The notes under the pieces: model-generated | Databases searched by the model: none | Told to the model about the DNA's origin: nothing | Seen by the model: only the letters and a program-made list of their open reading frames with translations | Assembly: GCA_036736205.1 (NCBI GenBank) | Contig: DAINMX010000004.1 | Coordinates: forward strand, 1 to 64,000 | Length of the DNA: 64,000 bases | Origin: XYA12-FULL-58-9 sp001798605 | GTDB lineage: Bacteria > Myxococcota > XYA12-FULL-58-9 | Direction: 5' to 3' | Position numbers and translations under genes: made by a program | In this document: piece by piece, positions 27,301 through 34,250 of the stretch | Layout: the number at the start of each line of letters is the position of its first letter | How positions within the stretch are numbered: the first letter of the stretch is position 1

Positions 27301-29129
27301 CTGCGGCGCTTTGGTGCCGCGCTTGCGACCGAACGGGCGACGAGTACGGACCTGAATGTCGGGTTCTGGCACAAGGTGCGCTGGACGCTTGGCTTGATCG
27401 TCTTCCACCCAATCTGCAGACGAGCTATCTCGCCTGCGCATCCCGTAAAGAACTTGCCCAGTGGGTGAGGAGTGTTGCCATGCCAGTCAGTCAGGTTGGG
27501 CCGGTGGCGTATCGGCGCATCCTCGGAATCAATCGTCGTTTGGCCCGTGAGCACGAGGTTGGGCCTCTGTTGGAGCTGATTGTCGACGCCGCCATCGAGT
27601 TGCTGGGCGCTGAGCGAGGTTTCGTGGTGTTGCGTGACGGTGACGGAGTGCGGGTCGCGGTGGCACGCCAATTTGACAAACGCTCCCTTGAGGACGGGCG
27701 ACAACGAATCAGTCGATCAATCGCGCTCGAGAGCCTTCGTACCGGCGAGGCCATTCTAACGACCAACGCCCAACAGGATGACCGTTTCGCAAACATAGCC
27801 AGCGTGGCCATGCTCAAGGTTCGTTCGGTGGTCTGTGTTCCTCTCAGAGGCATGGCGCGAGAGGATGATCCGGTTATTGGTGCCCTCTACCTCGATCATC
27901 GCTTTCAAGAGAGAGCTTTCACCGATGATGATGTCGAGTTTTGCGAGTCGTTTGCCGATCAAGCAGCAATAGCTCTCGAGAACGCGCGGCTGTTGGAGAG
28001 GACACGGGAACAAGAACGGCGACTGGCGGCACAGAACGAGCGTCTCGAACGGCTCAACAAACAATTGCAAAATGAGGCGGCTCAATACGCGGCCGAAGCG
28101 GAAGATGCGCTGCGCCGATTACGTGAGGAGGGACCGACTGTTGGTGTAGGCAAGGGATTCGAACGGATGGTGGGCAGATCAGACAAGCTGCGAGAAGCAC
28201 TGCGCATGGTCGACCGTTTCGCCGACACCGATGTGCCCGTGGTCATTTTTGGTGAATCGGGGACTGGCAAAGAACTTATCGCACGCGCAATTCACGAGCG
28301 ATCGAGTCGTGCCAACAAACCCTTTGTCAGTATCAACTGCGGTGCCATTCCGGAAAACCTCATTGAGAGTGAGCTCTTCGGTTACAAGCGGGGAGCTTTC
28401 ACCGGTGCTGTTCGTGACAAAGCAGGACTGCTCGCGGCGGCGAATCACGGAACTCTGCTGTTGGACGAAATTGGGGAGATGCCCCTGACGATGCAGGTCA
28501 AGATGCTCAGGGTATTGCAGGAACGAGAATATCGACCCGTGGGAGCTACCGAGAGTGTTCCAGCCAATGTGCGAGTGGTGAGCGCTTCCCACGAGAACCT
28601 GGAAGAGATGGTGGCGAACGGCCGGTTCCGCGAGGATTTGTTCTACCGATTGCGTGTTGTGGAGATTTGCGTCCCACCTTTGCGGGAGCGGCGGGAAGAT
28701 ATCCCGGCGCTCGTCGACCATTTTTGCCGACAGGTCGGTGGCAAAACCGGCGAGGAGTGCTTCTCGAACGCTGCCCTTGCACGGCTGCTTGGTTACGACT
28801 GGCCGGGGAACGTTCGCGAGCTCGAAAACGAAGTGAGGCGTGCCTTGGCACTCTCCGACGACGTCGTCGATCTCGGCGGGTTGTCGGAACGGTTTCAAAC
28901 CATCCGTGCCGCGGGGGCCGCGACCTTGGCGGACACAGCGCGCGGGTCTCTCAAGGACATCGTCGAGGGGTTTGAATGTCAGGTCCTGCTGGCGACTCTT
29001 GGAAGAAATGGCTGGAACGTCCGACAAGCAGCCAAAGACCTCGGACTGTCGCGGGCCGCATTCTACACGCGGCTCAGCAAGTATGGCATCACCCGTGAGG
29101 GCCATTCGTTGCCGACTGTGGGGCGATGA
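24327..29129 (+). CDS. Ser/Thr kinase - P-loop ATPase - TPR - GAF - sigma-54 activator - Fis HTH fusion
   Basis: 1600 aa from ATG 24327, preceded by GGAGG and GAGGGG. Domain order: protein kinase at 1-235 (Lys40, HMD with Asp125, Asn130, DLG Asp142, APE), a STAND/AAA-type P-loop (GNSGSGRT at 279-286 and Walker B VVVDE), TPR-like helical repeats (about 680-1040), GAF (about 1065-1218) and a short coiled coil. These are followed by a sigma-54 AAA+ domain (GESGTGKE at about 1309, GAFTGA at about 1354) and a Fis-type HTH (about 1557-1588). The GAFTGA loop means it can remodel sigma-54 polymerase. The kinase keeps its catalytic residues although HMDPSPAN is unusual. It probably links a GAF-sensed signal and phosphorylation to transcription of a sigma-54 regulon. 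Confidence 0.93.
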   Translation: MTATILGGRYRVTGALGAGGQGEVLSAEDTWCANSQVVLKRVLQTARESLRAEFSALRSLVHPALVEARDFGVFAGECYLVEAFVSGVELAVWAQGRSAREVALALAPVAHALAHLHARGLVHMDPSPANILMADASAVLLDLGLVRPMGVAGAAGTVGFVAPEVLAGESVAAAADVYGLAATMAFVLGGSAPQSHRLFELSKIEDGEVRRILADCLSHSPASRPTALELSRQLTELGGANRAPWARPLMQLPLCGREGEASDFERWLSEGTGAFVIGGNSGSGRTAFADACADRARISWFAVLAVSADDPRALERLVGQAMAVAAASSIGFGDLNAALGDFVRHTLLSADAQRVRTATENAELAVLALDTLGRATPTLVVVDETAAADEALTRAIAIWRARRVDVGSRFLLVVDSLADVNVEMTPLSESAVRQLLHLSFAEERPTAEAEHLLNVFGGTPRLLLGALQRLGRDGGRLLDLDAGTSEVVIELPPGLAPLALTREAVPEAVVRELIGDDIYATLQLALHSGALRLQRTGDGASYLVPESVRLPLLRLAKASDHAMLATAFESANLHLNAASSWAQAGDLSRAIRLLQSTVGARADERLRAISGVAAHSEDLPQKLVEEWARLASAAANVEAMGAAAAMLKRLGQAKQGRRLMAACQVKLGRYREALATLDGCELDDEGRAVKARALLFCGKAKEAMQIASTWREANVEARADMLDVLGHSAFATGDVEAAKAALGEALAQAEAVGDPIARARAQNGLGIVMQRTGEYEQALELYRAALRNAGTLGRVTRTANLATLFQDMGMMVDAREQYTQALSEAVALANVREQVRVGVNLANLMVLLGELGSAIQLAQQTLQLSVADGSDHAAVMACLVLCEARLERQDHQAAGESLEKAVELIGGVEDRVARAELDLLRVRWHVARGELELAAAHLGQVDVAAGAAHLARQIAFWRSYICLASGQPNPEQARQAYELAVRAKDDELRWRAAALWCRACDRTGDEYGPECRVLAQGALDAWLDRLPPNLQTSYLACASRKELAQWVRSVAMPVSQVGPVAYRRILGINRRLAREHEVGPLLELIVDAAIELLGAERGFVVLRDGDGVRVAVARQFDKRSLEDGRQRISRSIALESLRTGEAILTTNAQQDDRFANIASVAMLKVRSVVCVPLRGMAREDDPVIGALYLDHRFQERAFTDDDVEFCESFADQAAIALENARLLERTREQERRLAAQNERLERLNKQLQNEAAQYAAEAEDALRRLREEGPTVGVGKGFERMVGRSDKLREALRMVDRFADTDVPVVIFGESGTGKELIARAIHERSSRANKPFVSINCGAIPENLIESELFGYKRGAFTGAVRDKAGLLAAANHGTLLLDEIGEMPLTMQVKMLRVLQEREYRPVGATESVPANVRVVSASHENLEEMVANGRFREDLFYRLRVVEICVPPLRERREDIPALVDHFCRQVGGKTGEECFSNAALARLLGYDWPGNVRELENEVRRALALSDDVVDLGGLSERFQTIRAAGAATLADTARGSLKDIVEGFECQVLLATLGRNGWNVRQAAKDLGLSRAAFYTRLSKYGITREGHSLPTVGR

Positions 29130-29153
29130 CTCGATTCGAATGCCTCACGCCAA

Positions 29154-29957
29154 TCAGGAGGGGTGCGGCACACCGTTGTGGTGGTGCTGTTGTCGTGGTG
29201 CGACCGCCCGCTCGGGATCGCCGCCTGCGCCGCCGATGTCTCGGTGCAGGGCGATGAGGTTGGATCGGACATCCCGTACGAGCACCTCGAGATCGGCCTT
29301 GGTGTAACCTGCTGTGGGAATGGGCCTGCCAATACGGGCACGAACGAGGCCTGGTCTGAGGTGGAGGCCGCCTGGCGGCAACACGCGATGGGCCCCTTCG
29401 ATCGCGACGGGGACGATCGGTACGCCAGAGTTTAGCGCCACCACGAAGATACCCTTCTTGAAAGGTTTGATGACGCCGTCAGTACTGCGCGTGCCCTCGG
29501 GGAAGGCGATGATGTTGGCTCCCGCGCGTATCTGTTCCCCGGCCTTGTTGAGGCTGCGGATTGCCTGTCGGCTATTGCCTCGATCGACAAACACCATGCC
29601 GGTGGCCCACATGTACCAACCCAGAAAGGGCACGAAGGCAAGGGCCTTCTTGGCGACAAACCTTAACCCCACCGGAATCGCCACGAAGCCGACGCAGATG
29701 TCGGCCATGGATTGGTGGTTGAGCACGAAAATGTGCGGCTGTGTGAAGTCGACTTGCTCTCGGCCCTCGACTTCAAGATGCAAGCCTGAAATCCAAAACA
29801 GACCTGGCGACCAGATTACGCGGGGTACAGCGAGGGCGAGCTTCTGGCTGAATGTGAGCAGCAGGAGCACCAACGACAACACCGCACACAAAACGGTCCA
29901 GACGCACAAGAACACTCCCTGCAGGGAGTTGAGCAAAAGCCAGCCTAGATTGCCCAT
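29154..29957 (-). CDS. plsC: 1-acyl-sn-glycerol-3-phosphate acyltransferase (PlsC type)
   Basis: 267 aa from ATG 29957. The enzyme adds the second acyl chain to make phosphatidic acid at the inner membrane. An N-terminal membrane stretch (LLLNSLQGVFLCVWTVLCAVLSLVLLLL) precedes the acyltransferase motifs: NHQSMAD (HX4D), the GMVFVDRGN motif II, FPEGTRS and VPVAIEG. The C-terminus is a His/Gln-rich tail (RQQHHHN). A much longer frame extends upstream but has no credible start. It is convergent with the kinase gene and divergent from the helicase gene across 86 nt. Confidence 0.92.
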   Translation of the reverse strand: MGNLGWLLLNSLQGVFLCVWTVLCAVLSLVLLLLTFSQKLALAVPRVIWSPGLFWISGLHLEVEGREQVDFTQPHIFVLNHQSMADICVGFVAIPVGLRFVAKKALAFVPFLGWYMWATGMVFVDRGNSRQAIRSLNKAGEQIRAGANIIAFPEGTRSTDGVIKPFKKGIFVVALNSGVPIVPVAIEGAHRVLPPGGLHLRPGLVRARIGRPIPTAGYTKADLEVLVRDVRSNLIALHRDIGGAGGDPERAVAPRQQHHHNGVPHPS

Positions 29958-30043
29958 GGCCCTGAGGATATACGAAATCTTCAAGTTTGCATCAATATTC
30001 GAATCAGTCGTTGGACAAAGACTGAGACTGGGTAACAGCGGCG

Positions 30044-31699
30044 ATGACGACGACGTTCGAGCTGCGCGACTACCAACGACAGTGCCTCGAGGCGATTTGG
30101 GCGCACTATCAAGCTGGCGTGCGTCGGCAATTGGTGTGCTTGCCAACAGGGACTGGCAAAACAATCGTCTTCGCCAATTTCCCCTCATTTTTTCGCATGC
30201 GCAAAAGGATGCTCGTGTTGGCCCATCGAGAGGAGCTTCTTTGCCAAGCCCGCGAAAAGGTGATGCGTGCGAATCCGCATCTAAGGGTAGAGATCGAGCA
30301 GGGCACACAACGAGCGAGCGACGACTGTGACGTAGTGGTCGCCAGTGTGCCCACACTGGGGCGGCATGACCCCAAGCGCCTGGAGCGTCTCGGGCCCGAC
30401 AACTTCTACCTCGTGGTGGTCGATGAGGCACACCATGCGGTGGCACAAACCTATCACCGTGTTCTCGATCGTCTCGGGGTGTTCGAAAAAGATACCCCTA
30501 AGCTCCTGGTCGGCTTCACCGCTACTCCCAAGCGTGGGGACAAGGCCGGTCTCGATACAATCTTCGAGTCGATAGTGTTCTCTCGGAATTTGCCAGACAT
30601 GGTGGACGCTGGCTACCTGGCGCCGGTTGCGGGTTTTCGCGTCGAGACAGAGGTCGACCTCTCCCGCGTTGGGAAACGCATGGGGGACTATGTCGCCTCG
30701 CAACTCTCCAAGGCAGTGAATGTCGCTGCCCGCAACGAGCTGGTTGTGCAAGTCTGCCGTGAGCGATTGGCCGACAGGCAGACCCTGGTATTCTGCGTCG
30801 ACGTAGCTCACGCCAAGAGCCTCGCGGCAACCTTTGAGAGGACAGGGGTCCCCACCGCCTGCGTGACAGGTGAGATGCCGGGTGAAGCCCGGCGCGAGGC
30901 ATTGGCGAAGTTTTCCAGGGGTGAGGTGCAGGTCCTCACCAATTGCATGGTCTTGACCGAGGGGTACGACGAGTCGTCGGTGTCTGGGATTGTCCTGGCC
31001 CGGCCGACGCGCTCGGCGTTGCTGTACACACAGATGATTGGGCGCGGCACGCGTTTGCATCCTGGCAAGGAGGATGTGAAGGTCATTGATGTGGTCGATG
31101 TGACCCGTGACAACGCATTGGCAACATTGCCGAGCCTGTTCGGACTTTCACCCAACTTTGACTTGGAAGGCAACACGACCCAAAGGGTGCAGGATGCATT
31201 GCATTGGACTCAGCACAACCGGCCGTGGGTGCGAGCGGACTTGGCTACGTCCATGAGTGACTTGCGCTATCGTTGTCAACGAATCAACCTGCTCGACCTC
31301 GAACTTCCCCAGGAGCTCGGCGGCCACGTTGACTTTGCCTGGACCGCAGTGGCCAAGGACACCTATCGTTTGGGATTAGGAAAAGCGGAGTCGCTCGTGG
31401 TCGCGTCGACAATCCTTGATCGCTGGGAGGTGGCGTTGCACTCCTCCTCGAGCCCCAAAATTTTGTCATTGGGCAAGGATGCCCGCGATGCAATTCGGCG
31501 AGCCGAACAATGGGTGAGTGAGCAACGTCCAACGGCCGTCGGTCTGGTTCGACGGGATATGCGTTGGAGACGAGCGCCGGCATCACCGAAACAACTGGAG
31601 CTCTTGGGGAAAAAAGGAATTGACGTGCCAAAGGGGCTCACCAAGGGGCAGGCGAGCCACTTGATTGCGATGATTGGCCGTACCAACCGCACCAGTTAG
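30044..31699 (+). CDS. SF2 DEAH-box helicase
   Basis: 551 aa. Motifs in order: Q-like LRDYQRQCLEAI, Walker A LPTGTGKT, motif Ia LAHREELL, motif II VVDEAHH, motif III GFTATPKR, motif IV LVFCVDV, motif V TEGYDESS and motif VI QMIGRGTRLHPGK. This is the XPB/RecG-like 'DEAD/DEAH helicase with conserved C-terminus' group. The tail SPKQLELLGKKGIDVPKGLTKGQ is a small conserved C-terminal module of that group. The nucleic-acid substrate is unknown. Its last 62 nt overlap the 3' end of the convergent PilZ gene. Confidence 0.93.
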   Translation: MTTTFELRDYQRQCLEAIWAHYQAGVRRQLVCLPTGTGKTIVFANFPSFFRMRKRMLVLAHREELLCQAREKVMRANPHLRVEIEQGTQRASDDCDVVVASVPTLGRHDPKRLERLGPDNFYLVVVDEAHHAVAQTYHRVLDRLGVFEKDTPKLLVGFTATPKRGDKAGLDTIFESIVFSRNLPDMVDAGYLAPVAGFRVETEVDLSRVGKRMGDYVASQLSKAVNVAARNELVVQVCRERLADRQTLVFCVDVAHAKSLAATFERTGVPTACVTGEMPGEARREALAKFSRGEVQVLTNCMVLTEGYDESSVSGIVLARPTRSALLYTQMIGRGTRLHPGKEDVKVIDVVDVTRDNALATLPSLFGLSPNFDLEGNTTQRVQDALHWTQHNRPWVRADLATSMSDLRYRCQRINLLDLELPQELGGHVDFAWTAVAKDTYRLGLGKAESLVVASTILDRWEVALHSSSSPKILSLGKDARDAIRRAEQWVSEQRPTAVGLVRRDMRWRRAPASPKQLELLGKKGIDVPKGLTKGQASHLIAMIGRTNRTS

Positions 31700-33470
31700 G
31701 AAAGGCTGTGCCTTGCAGCCGGTTGGAATATCCAGTTTCCACTACGACAGGTTGTACGCCGACAAGGGTGGTGATGGCTGTGTCGAGTCCGGGCCAGAGA
31801 GGCTCTTCGCTGGTTAGCACCACGGAAGCGAGATCCCGGTGCCCCAGCCCGTTTGCGGTGAGGATGCGTTCACACATGAGAGCGATGCGCTCATTGGCGA
31901 CAGTGAGCCAATCACCGAGGACGTCAGACCCAACTTCGATGGGGGCACCCGCAACCGTCAACTGCCATGGTGCACCGGATTGGCCATTCCGTCGCAATGC
32001 GCCGATCTGTTGAATGAGATGGCTTTTGAGAGTGGGGTCGTCGTCGACATCGAGCGTGTGCAGTCGTAGAAAGGCCGTCGCGGCGACATCTGCAACGAGC
32101 ATGTCGATATCGTTGAAACCGAGGTCTGGGGCGCTGTGGACGGTTACGACCTCGGCTGGGCCCCGGATCAGAGAGGCTCGAGTCTCCGAAAAGGATGCGT
32201 CGACCACCAGTCCGAATGCCCCTGCGCTCAATCCTGTTGCCAAAGTCGCAAGGGTTGCAATTGGATCTGGGATGAGCTCCACCGCTCGAACTCCGGCTGC
32301 CAACAAATGCTTGCGCAGGGATTCGCCGGTGGCCGCGGGAGTCGTTGCTGGGAGAATGACTCTGACACGCGTCACTGGCGTCTGAGGCAACTGCATGGTC
32401 ATTTGCTCGAAGAGGATATTGACAACCTGACTGAGCGCGACGGTGGTTTCGCCGACCGTTATTGCCAAGTGGTTATCGCAAGGCGACAGGGAGATGCCGA
32501 GGCGGCGAGTCGCTGCTATTGAGTGTGCGGAGGGCCATGGTCGTCCTGCCCAGGTCAGCAGAGCGGGAATGAGCATACCTTCTGCACTTGGAATGACTCG
32601 GTCATTGTCTACGCCGATGCGCAACTCTGATGCAAAAATCTCAAGGGAACCATCGCCGACCGCTCGACCGCTGAGAAGAGCGGCACCACATGCGTCGAAG
32701 ATCCAATCGCCAGCAGACAGAGCCGCCGCCAACATGGGCGCAGGAGCAATTTGAGGCTCCTCTTCTTCGAATGCGCCAAGTGCTTCTGTGACTTCATTAT
32801 CTGAGCGCTCGGCAGTTTTCTCCCTTGTCGTTTCGTCGAGTGGGTCGAACGCAACATCGACAGCAACTTCCGCATCGACTGCCAAATCGAAGTGCTCATT
32901 GGATGCTTCCGTGCTCAATTCATCCGGCGCACCCATATCGGCGAAGGAATCTTCCAGAATTGAGTCGAGGGCACTTTGCTCCTCCGCATCCAAATTCGCC
33001 TCTTCGACCGATGCGAGAGGCGTCTCTGTTGTTCTTGTTTCGGCTGGGTGCCCGTCGGTTGGAGGGACAGATTTCTGCCGCTGCGGTGCCCGCTCGCCAT
33101 CGCCCCGCTCGGCCACGATCTGATGGATGAGCTCATCGGTCTGTGGATCGAGGTCGATGAACTCCAGTCCCATTCCAGGGGGGGTGTCCGGGGTTGCGGT
33201 GTCGGCACGGCGGGCCCAGCGAACGATGCCGAGGCCACGGAGGATGCGGGAGTTGTCTGCCAGACGGTATTCGAAACTGATTCTGCTTCCCACAGGCGCA
33301 GGATCCGCGGTCCGCACGAAGATGCCCGTTCGAGAAAGATTTTGGGCAAACCTCTCAACGAAAGTTTCTCGGTCCGGGTACTTGAGGTTGACCTTGATCT
33401 TCACGTCAACCCGCTTGTTACGGCCCGGGCTGGGGGCGTTTCCTGGCACGGGCGAATTAACTCCTGGCAC
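31638..33470 (-). CDS. PilZ domain fused to a degenerate Hsp70/actin-fold domain
   Basis: 610 aa from GTG 33470, whose G is also the last base of the preceding gene's TAG stop (TAGTG), suggesting translational coupling. Residues about 15-125 are a PilZ domain of the myxobacterial type (RVDVKIKVNLKY, FAQNLSRTGIFVRT, GMGLEFIDL). An acidic linker spans about 125-240. The rest follows the DnaK layout: SQVVNILFEQM, VILPATTP, LLAAGVRAVELIPDPIATLA and VVDASFSETRAS. The phosphate-binding loops lack the DxGTT and DxGGGT glycines, so ATPase activity is doubtful. The PilZ part may bind c-di-GMP, although the usual RxxxR/D-x-SxxG pattern is only partly met (NLSRTG). Confidence 0.8.
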   Translation of the reverse strand: MPGVNSPVPGNAPSPGRNKRVDVKIKVNLKYPDRETFVERFAQNLSRTGIFVRTADPAPVGSRISFEYRLADNSRILRGLGIVRWARRADTATPDTPPGMGLEFIDLDPQTDELIHQIVAERGDGERAPQRQKSVPPTDGHPAETRTTETPLASVEEANLDAEEQSALDSILEDSFADMGAPDELSTEASNEHFDLAVDAEVAVDVAFDPLDETTREKTAERSDNEVTEALGAFEEEEPQIAPAPMLAAALSAGDWIFDACGAALLSGRAVGDGSLEIFASELRIGVDNDRVIPSAEGMLIPALLTWAGRPWPSAHSIAATRRLGISLSPCDNHLAITVGETTVALSQVVNILFEQMTMQLPQTPVTRVRVILPATTPAATGESLRKHLLAAGVRAVELIPDPIATLATLATGLSAGAFGLVVDASFSETRASLIRGPAEVVTVHSAPDLGFNDIDMLVADVAATAFLRLHTLDVDDDPTLKSHLIQQIGALRRNGQSGAPWQLTVAGAPIEVGSDVLGDWLTVANERIALMCERILTANGLGHRDLASVVLTSEEPLWPGLDTAITTLVGVQPVVVETGYSNRLQGTAFPNWCGWYGQSSQSSGSPAPW

Positions 33471-34138
33471 TAATCGGTGATCGTGTAGGTGAGCACCAGC
33501 TCTTTCTTTTTGCGCATCACCTTCAGTGTGGTGGGGTTCTTCCCCTGTCGCAGAGCAGCCATGAGCTCCTCCACAGAGGCGATGGCAGTCCCATTGGCTT
33601 CCATGACCACATCATTGTTCTTGAGGCCCAGTTGGTCAAACAAGGAAGCGGGTTTGAGGCCACGAACCATGACGCCACCATTCTTGGCCGGGGCGAATTT
33701 TGGCCCCTTGCCACCGACTGCTGCTGCCGCGTGCAGTTGACGCAGCAGCCACTTGGAGCTCACCTTGAGGTTGTCGCCATCGGCTTTGACTCCCGATTCA
33801 TTGATGCCAAGGACAACGGCCGCGTCTGCCCATGGGTCGAACGTGGGGGACGTACCTTTGGCGGGTGCAGCGGCAGCGCCTTTGGAGACCTCACGTTGGA
33901 AGAACTCCATCATTTCTTCCATCTTTTTGAGCGACTCAGTGGTCGACGCTTCGAAGCCAGAGAGCCTTTGGTCCAGTGCTGCAACATTTGTGTTGATATC
34001 ACCAGCAGTGTCGGCGGCACCCTGCATCTTTTTGACCTGAGCATCGAGGGCGTTGAATCGCTCCTCAGAGATCCCGCCGCAGCCGATCAACATGGTCACT
34101 GTAGCCACGCCGAACAATCTCGCCGTCCACCGGTCCAT
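33470..34138 (-). CDS. PDZ-domain lipoprotein with coiled coil
   Basis: 222 aa from ATG 34138, with AAGGAGG five bases upstream. The N-terminus MDRWTARLFGVATVTMLIGC is a lipoprotein signal. A coiled coil (FNALDAQVKKMQG to LKKMEEMMEFFQREV) leads to a C-terminal PDZ domain (GVMVRGLKPASLFDQLGLKNNDVVMEANGTAI, then SVEELMAALRQGKNPTTLKVMR). There is no protease domain. PDZ lipoproteins of this kind act as scaffolds or in secretion-type complexes. It is coupled to the PilZ/Hsp70-like gene, so the two may work together across the membrane. Confidence 0.85.
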   Translation of the reverse strand: MDRWTARLFGVATVTMLIGCGGISEERFNALDAQVKKMQGAADTAGDINTNVAALDQRLSGFEASTTESLKKMEEMMEFFQREVSKGAAAAPAKGTSPTFDPWADAAVVLGINESGVKADGDNLKVSSKWLLRQLHAAAAVGGKGPKFAPAKNGGVMVRGLKPASLFDQLGLKNNDVVMEANGTAIASVEELMAALRQGKNPTTLKVMRKKKELVLTYTITD

Positions 34139-34250
34139 CTGTGCCTCCTTGCACAATGAATGCATAGCAAAATGCTTTGTGCCCCCTCATGTTAGAGCGC
34201 TTGACAGCGGGAAGCAAAATTTCTCCAGGGCCAGGTTTGCCATTCTGGCG

